Below, piece by piece: positions 24,714 through 34,267 of a stretch of DNA of 64,000 bases (positions within the stretch are counted from its first letter, which is position 1; each line of letters starts with the position of its first letter). Both the position numbers and the translations under genes were made by a program. The notes under the pieces are model-generated. The model had not been told where the DNA came from and did not search any database. It worked only from the letters and a program-made list of their open reading frames with translations. This DNA comes from Megalonaias nervosa (taxonomy: Eukaryota; Mollusca; Bivalvia; Unionida; Unionidae): contig JAECUM010004945.1 of assembly GCA_016617855.1 (NCBI GenBank), forward strand, positions 62,001 to 126,000, read 5' to 3'.

Positions 24714-26263
24714 TGGTCAATCCCACTGGGTATAGATCTGAGTGAGAACTCGGGCATGGAGAGACCATTCCTTCTGTATTAGGCAATTATTCCATGACAA
24801 AGGTTTGGTCAGTGCGTTGAGGAGTCCTGGGATGTGGTGAACCTTTAAGGCTTGTTGATGACACCACCACTTCAAAAAGTCCCACACATGACACAAAGGT
24901 CTGGGGAATGGGGTCTTCTGTTGCTGAAGATAAATCACTATTGTAGGTTTGAGTCCCTCCTTGTTTTTTGAGACAAGTCCCACACCATTACACAAAGGTC
25001 TGGGGATCGGGTCCACCTTGTTGTTGAAGATAAATCACCACTGTAGGATTGAGATCCTCCTAGATGTTTGAAATAAGTCCACACCATGACCCAAAGGTCA
25101 GGGACTGGGATCCTCCTTGTTGCTGGGGATAAATCACCAATGTAGGATTGAGATAATCTTTGTTGTTGAGATAAGTCACCACTGTAGAGTTGTCAGACAG
25201 AATGAGAACTCCCTTGCCATCTAAATATTTTTGCCCCAAATGAAAGGCTTTCACAATAGCCGTCCTCTCCAGAATTATTGATATGAAGATATTATTCCTC
25301 GGGGAGAGTATGCATACCTGGTGTCCTGAAACGATGATAGTGGGTGGGCTCCCCAGCCTTTTGTACTTGCATCGGTACAGGCTGGTTTCCAAGTGGGTGG
25401 ACACATAGATGCATACCTGCCGTAAGGCAAGTTAGGTTGCTCCCAATTCTGCCGATGGTGTCTCAATTGGGTGCAGATTTTGAGAGGATGGTCCAGTGGG
25501 CAAACATGAGGGCTCCATTCGTGCAGAAAAAACAGTAGTAATGTAGTAGAAAGCAACCTAGGACCATGATGTCTACTGCACATGCAGATAGAATTCCTCG
25601 AAAGTAAGGTGCTACCATGGGTCATTTCAATGCCCGATCCTAAGAGAGACAAAATATGGTGCTTGTGTATTGAAGTCCATACCTAGGTAAACGAATCTTT
25701 GAGATGCTACTAGGTCAGATTTTTCCTTGTTGATGAGAAGTCCAGATTGGTAAAAAGGACTGTCATGACTGGTCAGAGCTAACTCACTGATGTTGCTGCA
25801 GGGTGTTGTCCAGGTAACTTGATGTTGCAACTATAGCAATGGTCCAGACATGCACCATTACTCCATTCATCAGACAAGGGAAGACCCCGAAGCCGACATT
25901 GAGCCTCAATTGGGGTGCCCTGAACTGATAGACAATGCTGTAGGTGGATCGCAGGAATAGAGACATGAAGGTAGCGCCATCTAAACCCACAGTGATGGCA
26001 AAGTCTCCCTCATGGATAACGTTCAAAATGCATTGTGGTATTTCCAGTGGGAACCAAGGGGCTTGTATAAATGGATTGAGGGTGCTTAGGCCAATGACGA
26101 GACATGAAGAGTTGTTTGCCACTGGGACCAACAAAAGGAGTGGATCGAACGATAGAACCCTCTCAGTGTTATATCCGCATGGCATGAAATTGTTGGAGCT
26201 TTGATAGGACGGTTGTCAGAGGTTTGTGTCCTATGACTGGTCCGTGGGTCCTTTTGTGGATTC
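24714..26263 (-). pseudogene. DIRS-like reverse transcriptase/RNase H remnant
   Basis: Visible on the minus strand: VGLDGATFMSLFL (RT motif with catalytic Asp), SSYLDNT (a decayed YLDD box), LLINKEKSDLVASQRFVYLGMDF (thumb side), TDASTKGWGAHP and VLILSDNSTVVTYLN (RNase H acidic residues), and HHIPGLLNALT (end of RNase H). Stops and frameshifts separate the pieces. Between the SDN and HIPG motifs a ~97-bp segment is repeated about three times (24879-25180). Confidence 0.8.
24879..25180. repeat. ~97-bp tandem repeat (about three copies) inside the DIRS RNase H
   Basis: Units beginning gtcccacacatgacacaaag, gtcccacaccattacacaaa and gtccacaccatgacccaaag follow one another, each containing gataaatcac and taggattgaga-type blocks. 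The repetition multiplies an SDN-downstream segment of the RNase H domain. Confidence 0.85.
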
Positions 26264-26268
26264 CCTGT
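26264..26268. repeat. target site duplication, left copy
   Basis: cctgt directly precedes the left TIR and the same bases follow the right TIR at 42610-42614. Counting the next a (26269 and 42615) gives cctgta, the 6 bp usual for Polintons, if the right TIR has one extra terminal base. Confidence 0.8.
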
Positions 26269-26519
26269 AGCAGCAGGGAGGGTGAACCCTACAAAATGGG
26301 ATTCAAGCAAACATATCTAAAACAAAGATTTCACACGAAAAAGATTAAAACAAAAGGTCAATAACATCAAACTGAACCCTCTAACTTTCCATGATGAAAT
26401 CACCGGGGTTAGTTCGTGCTGTTACTTCGGCGTTGACATCCGTGTTTATAAAATTTTGTGAGTGATCGTTTATGTAATCGTGCACGCAATTTTTGTTAGC
26501 CCACCCTCCCTGCTGCTGT
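26269..26519. repeat. left terminal inverted repeat of the Polinton
   Basis: Starts agcagcagggagggtgaacc and ends with ccaccctccctgctgctgt. It matches the reverse complement of 42360-42609 with scattered substitutions. The outer and inner ends of this repeat are complementary to each other, so one TIR strand could fold into a long hairpin stem with a ~215-base loop. Confidence 0.93.
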
Positions 26520-26524
26520 GGTTT

Positions 26525-27189
26525 TTATCCAAATATTGTATCAAGTCCGTTACGATATCTCGACCTCGGATCATGTAAATTTATTGTTATAAAACCAAAC
26601 AGGGTAGCTTGCACTTTTGAAAAAAAATGTTTGAACTTAATCATATCCATGTCCCCTGAACACCAAGTATAATAAATATTTTGCAGCGTATGATTATCAA
26701 CTCCGTTAAACACAACTAAAATATTACAATTATCTCTGATTACTTTAGGTATTTGTGTATAACGCTGTGTAACATAAATCACATCTGTATTTTTATGTCT
26801 ACCTCGAGAAAATATCCTAGCTGGGTTTGATTGTTTGTCCAGCATGACATCATCGTACACTACTAAATTATTAATACTTCCATCCAGATCATCTACAGAT
26901 GGCGCTTCATCAATATCGGTGATAAAATCAATAACGTCACTGTCTTCATTTAACAATTTTGCATTTTCATTAAAATCCTTGAGTACTTCATAGCATCGCT
27001 GATCATCTACAGATGGAGTTACTAAATATAATTTATCCCACTTCAGCCATCTCATTATCAGATTAAGCAATAATTGTGTTTTACCTGATCCAGATGGACC
27101 TATTATTATCATTCTGATAGAATTTGGTAGCGCTGGGTGATGCTTACTGGCTCTTGTTTTCGTGTCGCAGAAAAGTCAATTATATCCAT
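26525..27189 (-). pseudogene. FtsK/A32-like genome-packaging ATPase (Polinton)
   Basis: Drives DNA packaging into virions. Walker A GPSGSGKTQLLLN, Walker B LVVYDDVML, then RHKNTDVIYVTQ and RDNCNILVVF. The start at 27189 is set by homology to the truncated copy (conserved Met-Asp-Ile start and TRKQEP). A two-base deletion near 27140 breaks the first ~20 codons; the open frame resumes from 27112. It lies 5 bases from the TIR and its start codon is 12 bases from the divergent PLA2 gene, so both must share one short AT-rich promoter region. Confidence 0.9.
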
Positions 27190-27201
27190 ATAATAAATAA
27201 T
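27190..27201. promoter_or_regulatory. 12-bp bidirectional start region (ATPase / PLA2)
   Basis: Only taataaataata-type bases separate the two divergent start codons. The truncated Polinton keeps the same arrangement with 11 bases (18555-18565). Promoter elements must therefore overlap the coding ends or the 5' leaders must be nearly absent; this is inferred from spacing alone. Confidence 0.5.
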
Positions 27202-27700
27202 ATGAATTTATATTGTGTTCGATGCAGGGCAGCCACGTCCACCACTGGATTAACAACAATAACAACAAAAAATAAAAAGCGTGCACTGACAGGTAAATGT
27301 GAAAAGTGTGGCACAAAAAAATATAAATTTATTTCTAACAAATACAAAGTCGGCGGTGATGCCACTACAGCATTGGGAAAATTAACAGGATTGCCGTGGG
27401 CGAAATATCCCGGGGAAAAACACGTACCCGGCTATAATTATTGTGGACCAGGAACTTGTTTAGATATTCGTCTTGACGAACAAGATCAACCTCGGCCTGG
27501 AGAACAACCCATCAACGGAATTGATCAAGCGTGTTACATTCACAATATCGCGTATCGAGATAAAGATTTACAACAACGACATCTCGCCGATATAAAATTA
27601 ATTCATGCCATAAATAATGTAAAAAATAAATTGCTTCGAGAAAAATTAGCTGCTTTCTTAGTAAAAACTGGTATGAAAAGCTATGTTAGGGGCTGGGTAA
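27202..27700 (+). pseudogene. zinc-ribbon plus phospholipase A2 protein (Polinton)
   Basis: Start chosen at the ATG giving MNLYCVRC, the beginning of a zinc ribbon closed by GKCEKCGTKKYKF. Then comes a parvovirus-type PLA2 domain: GYNYCGPGT (calcium loop) and DQACYIHNIAY, where the usual His-Asp pair reads His-Asn. The truncated copy has His-Asp, so this copy has probably lost activity. Such domains in Polintons, adintoviruses and parvoviruses are associated with membrane escape during entry. Near the end an indel shifts the frame so that it runs on into the integrase, which is an artefact. Confidence 0.85.
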
Positions 27701-27720
27701 TTAATTATATGATTATTATA

Positions 27721-28707
27721 ATGGAGTCCATTTATTATTCCCTGAGAGGATATTGGAAGGGCAAAGCAGCGATTAGTAAACTCGCCAAAGCTGCAAAGGT
27801 TTCACGTGCTGTTGCTGCAGCGTGGTTAGCATGACAAGCAATATGGCAAATTTATCTACCACAACCTAAAAAAATTCAGTATGCACATTTTGATGTCAGC
27901 GTTCCCAATGAAGTTCATCAAGCAGATATTTTATTTTTGCCACATGATAATATTAAAACATGTGGACGTCATCGATCTGCTAGCAGATTGCGCACATACA
28001 AATAAGCACTAACTGTCGTTGACGTTGCAAGTAGATATAAAGAAGCAGAACCACTGTCAACAAAGACAGCAACTGAAGTTGCATCTGCGTTTGAGTGAAT
28101 TTATCAACGTGGCGGTCTACAATGGCCACGGTTGCTACAGGTTGATCCTGGTAAAGAATTTCTTGGTGCAGTATCATCGTTGATGAAAAAACATAACGTA
28201 AAAATCAGACGAGGACACACCGAAATTCATCGTGATCAGGCAATCGTTGGAAGATTTAATCGAACACTTGCTGAGCGGTTATTTGGATACCAGTATGCGA
28301 AGGAAATAATTTATACAGATACAAGATCTCGCGAATGGGTTGCTAGATTACCAAGTGTGATAGCTGCATTAAATAACGAAATTACTCGTGCAACTTCTAT
28401 GAAACCTTCTAATGCAATCACAAAAAAATATATACCAACACGCCGACATGAATCTTCCTCTCAACCAGTGTTAGGTAATGTGACTGTAAGGTATTTATAT
28501 GAACCTGGTGAACTTGAAGGTGGTAAAAAAAGAGCAACTGATCCTATCTGGAGTGTGACTACACATAAAATTTCTAGCATGGTAAGATCCACTGGTAGAC
28601 CTGCAATCTACAGACTGGATTCAACTGCTCCTCAGCGTGGATTTGTGCGCGAGCAATTACAAGTAATTCCTGAAGACACACAATTACCGCCAAGTTCACT
28701 TTTGTAA
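27721..28707 (+). pseudogene. Polinton rve-family integrase
   Basis: DDE integrase for element insertion. N-terminal helical segment (AAISKLAKAAKVSRAVAAAW), HQADILFLPHD (first Asp), ALTVVDVASRYKEAEPL, VDPGKEFLGAV (second Asp), then QAIVGRFNRTL, where the catalytic Glu is Gly; the truncated copy has VERFN. C-terminal VRYLYEPGELEGGKK and RGFVREQL. In-frame stops: TGA at 27832-27834 and TGA at about 28096 (both CGA in the other copy), and TAA near 28004 shared by both copies. Open for its last 191 codons (28132-28707). The 3' end overlaps the end of the HNH frame by 12 bases. Confidence 0.93.
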
Positions 28708-28869
28708 ACTAGTACCCCTGCGTCGATTGCATTCAAGACATGTCAGCATCACATTATCACGTGTATGACCAAGATCACTATTAATTCTATCCACGGTAAA
28801 TTGTTTTGGATTATTACTCGAATATTCCCATAGCATATTACAGTTACAACTGGCACAATGATTATTCTG
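28696..28869 (-). pseudogene. HNH endonuclease-like domain at the helicase C-terminus
   Basis: Directly after the helicase TGA (28870-28872) and in the same frame: NHCASCNCNML, FTVDRINSDLGHTRDNV and LTCLECNRRRG, the pattern of a zinc-stabilised HNH nuclease (CxxC, D-R-I-N, G-H-T, N-V, CxxCN). It has no plausible ATG of its own. Either the TGA is read through or mutated from a sense codon, making a C-terminal domain of the polymerase-helicase protein, or the domain is a decayed separate gene. The truncated copy has the same TGA. Confidence 0.65.
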
Positions 28870-30095
28870 TCATTGTTTTAGTGTCATAATAAATTCAACA
28901 TCGATATCAAAATCACGATTATTTTTTTCGTCACATAGCTTATAACCAAATAGTTTTTTTCTTATTACGCCAATAACACCTTCGGTGTCACTAACAGTTT
29001 GATCATTATTTTCTGTGTGTCTACGACAACTCTGTGTAGTTGAGATATTCTCCTGACTCTAGATACTGCTAGATAAACTAGATTTGACCACTCGATTCTA
29101 TCATCGACAATCCAAATATTTGTATCAGTAATATTTAGTCCTTGTGACGAGTGAATCGTTATAGCATATCCCAGTTTCCATGGTGAGTTATTCATACTCA
29201 ACGCGCTTTCAACAACATCAACATCAACCAAAACAATATCATTTAATACAAGATTTTGTTTTTCATTTGTTCCTGGAATATCAACTTCAATATTCTGTCG
29301 TCGAGTATCCGCTGGGCGATAACATAATGGCACAGGTAACGTTGGAAATCTTTCCTTATGACGCAGGAATAATTTCTCTTGCAATTCATCACGAACTATT
29401 TTTCTACTCGCAACTATCAAATCATTTGGTCTCCATAAATTCCAAAAATCATTTACAGGAGTTTCTGGAATAATTTCATGCATTATCTCACATTGTATTC
29501 CATCTGGCTATAGCCTGATTAATCTCTTAAATTCTTTCAAAGGTTCATCGATGGCTCTATGATCATCATTTATTTCTTCATAATAATCCACAAATGATTT
29601 TAACCACTCGTGTGAAGATTGACCGATAAAGGGCGGTGGTTGACCATGATCGCCGCACATAATTATCGCAGTATTTTTTGTCAATAACCAATCAAGAAAT
29701 ATTTTTAATGTTTCTAACGATACTGTACAAATCTCATCCCAAATAATAATCTTTGGAATATATTTCTCACCCATTCGCTCAGGTGTCCATGTATCTCCAC
29801 ACCATCTGAAGAAACTATGATATGTACATGATTTTACTCCTCGTTTTATTTCTCTTGCTAGTCTGTGTGTAGGTGTCAACACAATCATATCTAAACTCCG
29901 AAATAATTCAATCACACGTGTTGTTTTACCAGATCCTCCAGGTCCATTGAGATAAATGGTTTTATGTCTAGCCACGGGATCAAATACACACAGTGATGTT
30001 GATACTGGTATTTGATTGTCATTACCGTAGTATGTCTCCGCAATATCAACATCTGCTGTTTCAGAATAGTCGAGTATACTTTCTTGTTTTATTCG
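28870..30095 (-). pseudogene. SF1 helicase (Polinton), in frame with PolB
   Basis: ATP-dependent DNA helicase for element replication. Walker A GPGGSGKTTR, TPTHRLA, YHSFFRW, Walker B IIIWDEIC, MCGDHGQPPPF (motif III), ITIHSSQGL (motif V) and YLAVSRVR (motif VI). Lesions: TAG near 29508 (CAG in the truncated copy) and a frameshift near 29010, beyond which the end FDIDVEFIMTLKQ lies in the neighbouring frame. Upstream the frame is open back to the PolB stop at 30096, with no independent start required. Confidence 0.92.
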
Positions 30096-32120
30096 TCACG
30101 ATCCCCATTCGCCACTACCGAGGAACGGTTTTACCAAATCTAAATATTTTTTATCCACATAAAATGAATCCGTAGCAACTCTGACAGCGTAACAAGGAAA
30201 TCTATTTATCATCGATAATAAATTTATAGAAACGTAAGCGAGCATAGAAGATCTTAAATGAGTAAATTGTGGCGACTCACCGTCAATATAACTCACGATT
30301 GTACCTAGTTTGGTTCCATCCGACAAATAAGCATTGCTTCTGCTTATAAATGTTCCTTTGTTTGTTGTATCAGTAATGATAAAATCCAACTCAGCATCAT
30401 CCATGATCAATCTTGTACAATGCCGTTTATGATCATACGAACCACCTTGAGTAAATTTACCAATTATTTTCCTACCGAGATCTTTTGCAACTTTATTTTC
30501 GTAATCAATTGTATCCCAATCTTCATCTGGATCCGTCAGTGGTGAATGTTGTTTTTGTTGTGGTAGCCAAACTTGTTTCTGCGAATGATATGATATAATA
30601 GCTTCACTTACACTCAACGACACAAAAATTCCGGCATCAAGCATGCATCGTAATAGTACCGTTGGAACCCAATGTCGCTGAGAAAAATGTCTACCAAACT
30701 ACGCATAAACGATAGGATGGAGATGATCGCAGAACTTAAACGATTTTACACAAGCGAATCCAGTTAAATCAAAATCAGGCAATGGTCCATTTATCGCAAC
30801 TCTTGTCATTTCATGTGTGGGATGTCCGAATCTTTTTAAATATTCAGAACATTCTCCGTATCCAAGAAAACTTCCAGGATAACACGCAACCATATCAACG
30901 GATATAACTTTACGATGATCGTATTTGGTATTCCATAATCCGCCACGCCCATATTCGTCACAACTACGTTGAACATCTTCAAGAAATTCTGATCGTGTCG
31001 GTGACCATGAATTTTTCTTCTGAGCAAATTGAGCTGCAACTGATGGAACTGTAAAACAATTATTTAATAATTGCTCAACTTCGACGTTGTCAGAATTATA
31101 TTTCAGTACAACATTTTTCGTTTCTTCATGGAGAGATTCTCCACGGTAAATATCTCCATTAGGTTTTACAAATTGATCGTAATATGCGGATTCTGAACTC
31201 TGAAATAACCAAACAGATACAGGGTTGCTCTTACTGATATCACCGATAGCATCGAATATATAATCGTCATAAAATCTGACTGTCCTATCTCGTGGAAATA
31301 TTGTTACAGCATCAGTCCATGCATGTGCATTATGATCAATGATTGTTATTGGAGCTCCATTTTTTGTATATTTCTGTTTGTACAAAATCTCTCCGGTCAG
31401 TGTTTTCACTGTTATTGGAAATTTTAATTTCCTTTCTAGCTTAGCAACGTCACTGATAGATGCTCCGGTATCTTTAACTGTTTCTGCCCACTCATTTATT
31501 TTTGTGCGTCTTATATCCGTTAAACCGTTTCCACGTATTGCTTTTGAGAAATGTTCTATAACTCGTTCAGCTACACAATTTGTTCTTGAAATTTTCATCG
31601 GTTTGAGATCCCCAACGCTGGGTTTATTATTCAGCGGATATATTGCATATATAACCGCAGTAACAGGATACGCCCGTTCATAATATGGTTGATCAATACT
31701 GGTCAATATTCCCGGCTTGGATTTATTATTTAATGTAACAGTATTATTTCCAGTATGAAGTCGTACAGGTTCGCGTTTGTCACGAATAATCCAAGTATCA
31801 TCATCTGTCTGAACAATAAATTTTACTAGAATAATATATCGCTGATTATCAAGGTAGTTAATAATATTTTTACCTCGCTCGTCACTCATTCTAGCATCAA
31901 CAACAACACCTTTGTTGCTCATAATCCTGAATGTGGACCAAGTATGAGCCGCACCATCATCGCGAAATTTTTTTTTACCTTCACGGATATGATCGGTTAT
32001 CTCGCTATTTATCAGAGCCAGATCTTGCATCAAAAAATTAAATTTAGATTTTGGTAATTTGTCAAGATCAAATCTTGCAGTGGAAGGTTCAATAGTGGAT
32101 AATCTCTCAAATTCCTCCAT
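30096..32120 (-). pseudogene. family B DNA polymerase (protein-primed type, Polinton)
   Basis: Replicative polymerase. Start at 32120 (MEEFERL). The palm is recognisable by motif A SVDMVACYPGS with catalytic Asp, motif B around GRKIIGKF, and motif C VATDSFYV with the Asp of the TDS triad. About 670 codons in total. I did not identify a canonical 3'-5' exonuclease set in the N-terminal part; it may be too divergent. Lesions: in-frame TAG at 30696-30698 just past motif A, and TGA at 30096-30098 before the helicase. Both are single stops with no change of frame. Confidence 0.9.
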
Positions 32121-32265
32121 ACTATATTTAAGACAAAGATATATGTTTAATTAAACTTGAATTATATATATAATGATTCAAACAACCAACCAATGCCGAT
32201 GGCTCATGATTTGATTTTCAACTCCTTATAATAAATCATGTGTAAATGAATTTTGTGGCCAACAC
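32121..32265. other. AT-rich divergent spacer between PolB and zinc-ribbon genes
   Basis: Contains ttatatatataa and actatattt blocks upstream of the PolB start. It likely carries the promoters of two divergent genes; this is inferred from position. Confidence 0.35.
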
Positions 32266-32514
32266 ATGCAAAGTTTCCAAAGAGGTAGTCTAGGACCAAA
32301 ACCGTGTTTACGATGCGGCATTGGAGTAAGAGGAGAAACACGGTTATGTGTAGCATGTGGCGGTAAAAGATACAGAGAGCTAAAACGATATTACGATAAG
32401 AAATCGTCAGGTGAGTCTCCGTTAAAAACCGCTGAAGATTATCTGGCCAGATTTCAAAATTATCATTTAGACAAATCATATTATATATATAAAAGAAACA
32501 AAATCATTTTGTAA
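32266..32514 (+). CDS. small zinc-ribbon protein
   Basis: 82 codons beginning MQSFQRGSLG. Two Cys pairs, KPCLRCG and RLCVACG, 12 residues apart suggest a zinc ribbon, followed by a basic/aromatic tail (RELKRYYDKK). The next reading frame downstream encodes an HNH-like domain, so this may be the N-terminal part of a zinc-ribbon/HNH protein broken by a frameshift near 32500. Function otherwise unknown. Confidence 0.55.
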   Translation: MQSFQRGSLGPKPCLRCGIGVRGETRLCVACGGKRYRELKRYYDKKSSGESPLKTAEDYLARFQNYHLDKSYYIYKRNKIIL

Positions 32515-32741
32515 GGCACCCTATTATTAAAAATTATGAAGCTTCTCCTGATGGTGTAATCAGAAATTGTAAATTAAAAAAAACAGTTGGTTTCGTTACT
32601 AATGCTGGGTATATCATGTTTGGTGCTGGAAAAGAAAAATATTACACACATAGATTTCTGTACGAATGTTTTCATGGGGTCATCGAAGACGGACTTGTAA
32701 TTAATCATATTGACGGTAATATACAAAGAGCAATCAAGTAG
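32493..32741 (+). pseudogene. HNH homing-endonuclease-like segment
   Basis: Open but without an ATG. Visible are YEASPDGVIRN (a NUMOD4-like start), THRFLYECFHG and LVINHIDGNIQ, the His-Asp motif of HNH homing endonucleases with the usual V.NHIDGN block. It stops directly after this motif, so the C-terminal half of the domain is missing. It is probably the continuation of 32266-32514 in a shifted frame. A different HNH type from the one at 28696-28869. Confidence 0.65.
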
Positions 32742-33249
32742 TTGTCTTTCTTTTTTTTGTTATTGCTTGTACGTATTCAATGATAAGAATCCGTCCCGTT
32801 GCTGATAGCGTAATCAGGCAGCTATGATACTAAAGTCTAATCGTAAGGTTTAAATATCTCTCCAGTCCAAACATTTTAACTACATGGAAGTATTAATTGC
32901 AGAAAATATATCCTCAAACAAAACATAAAAACCTCAGCTGTGATATTATATTGTACACATATAGATCGCAGCAGACGACACTATACTAAATGAATCCACG
33001 CAGTTCTGTAGTAGGCGGAATATACCAGAACAATATCGATCCAGTGCATTCATTGCTAGATAGTTCTGCCTTAACTGCATGAAGAAGCTTGAAAATACAG
33101 TATTTTAATAAAGCAGAAACTGCAGAAATATATAAAATTGCAGAATTTATTCAGAATCAGAATATTATTTCAGTGTCTGTGACATTGTCACTGGTTTCAC
33201 AGTCGCTGTGAGGCAATGTGAATATTTATATACCTAAATTTAACTGCAT
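32742..33249. other. non-coding spacer in the Polinton
   Basis: AT-rich, no open frame or motif recognised. Confidence 0.4.
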
Positions 33250-33760
33250 ATTCATAACAGCTCCGATAGCCATGGTGTTAAGGCGTCTGCGTGCAGATCC
33301 ACTGGTGTAGACTCTCTGCGTGTTCGAGTCTCCAAAAATGCTAAAGATATATTATCTTGCATTCGGCGACTGATGCTATTATAGTGGCGGCGCAAGCAAG
33401 CCCCATGGGATTTCATGTACCCACTCCACGTCAAACAACGTGGTGGGTGCAGTTTTGCACTTACCCCGGGGTTTGATTGGGGGGGGGGTTTACATGAAAT
33501 CGCTTGCGTCCCCAAAATAAACAGCAGGATGATGTGAAGTCGCGACCTTGTGACCTCACTGAAGGGTACCCACATAGGGGCATTCAGAAAGAATGTCCAC
33601 CAGACCAAAAAGTCTCAATAAGGTGCCTGTGGACCATAAGACAGGTCTTAACCATGAAGAGTGCCTGTGGCTTGATGCCCCCAACAAGGACTCTTAGGAT
33701 CTTACTGGCAAAAGACTTTACCAGCAGAAGGGACCCCAGTGGAATGGTAGACTGAGCATC
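33250..33760 (+). mobile_element. tRNA-like SINE or SINE-containing insertion
   Basis: Starts with a tRNA-like head: gatagccatggtgttaaggc (A-box region) and gtgttcgagtctcc (B box), about the spacing of a Leu/Ser tRNA. A GC-richer body follows, unlike the surrounding AT-rich Polinton DNA, including a run of ten g. The open frames seen here on either strand are incidental. The 3' boundary and target duplication could not be fixed. Confidence 0.5.
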
Positions 33761-33786
33761 ATAGCTGCTGTTTATTTTTGAATTAT

Positions 33787-34250
33787 AAAATATATTTTTA
33801 TTTTTATGTGATTCAGAAATAATTTATCTGATTCAGAATATTTTTATATTTATGTGATTCAGAATATATTTATCTGATTTAGAATTCATTTTTATATTTA
33901 TGTGATTCAGAAATAATATATTTTTATATTTATCTGATTCAGAATATATTTTTATATTTATGTGATTCAGAAATAATATATTTTTATATTTATCTGATTC
34001 AGAATATATTTTTATATTTATGTGATTCAGAAATAATATATTTTTATATTTATCCGATTCAGAATATATTTTTATATTTATGTGATTCAGAAATAATATA
34101 TTTTTATATTTATCTGATTCAGAATATATTTACCTTATTCAGAATATATTTTTATATTTATGTGATTCAAAAATAATATATTTTTATATTTATCTGATTC
34201 AGAATATATTTTGATATTTATCTGATTCAGAATATATTTTTATTATAATA
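33787..34250. repeat. AT-rich tandem array, ~60-bp unit made of two half units
   Basis: The block tgtgattcagaaataatata plus tatttatctgattcagaata recurs almost exactly every 60 bases between 33901 and 34140, with less regular half units on both sides. Each 60-mer consists of two similar ~30-bp halves around tgattcagaa. No coding capacity. Confidence 0.92.
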
Positions 34251-34267
34251 AAATTTTATTTTTTATG

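Larger units (their letters stand above)
23155..26263 (-). mobile_element. DIRS-like tyrosine-recombinase retrotransposon, 3' part
   Basis: On the minus strand the order is reverse transcriptase, RNase H, then tyrosine recombinase, ending in a hairpin-forming terminus, which is the layout of DIRS-like elements. The complete Polinton begins at 26269, and DIRS-like DNA probably resumes at 42616 with the upstream (gag-side) part. All coding parts are interrupted. A second element of the same architecture lies at 54160-58400. Confidence 0.75.

Noticed and set aside
27124..27834. A PLA2-integrase fusion protein
   Set aside because: The open frame joins them only through an indel near the PLA2 end; the truncated copy has a stop after LVLGAGN and a separate integrase start.
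33252..33755. ORFs of 118 and 83 codons
   Set aside because: They overlap a tRNA-like SINE insertion, oppose each other and show no domain.
33787..34250. CRISPR array
   Set aside because: The repeats are contiguous tandem units without unique spacers, in a eukaryotic element.
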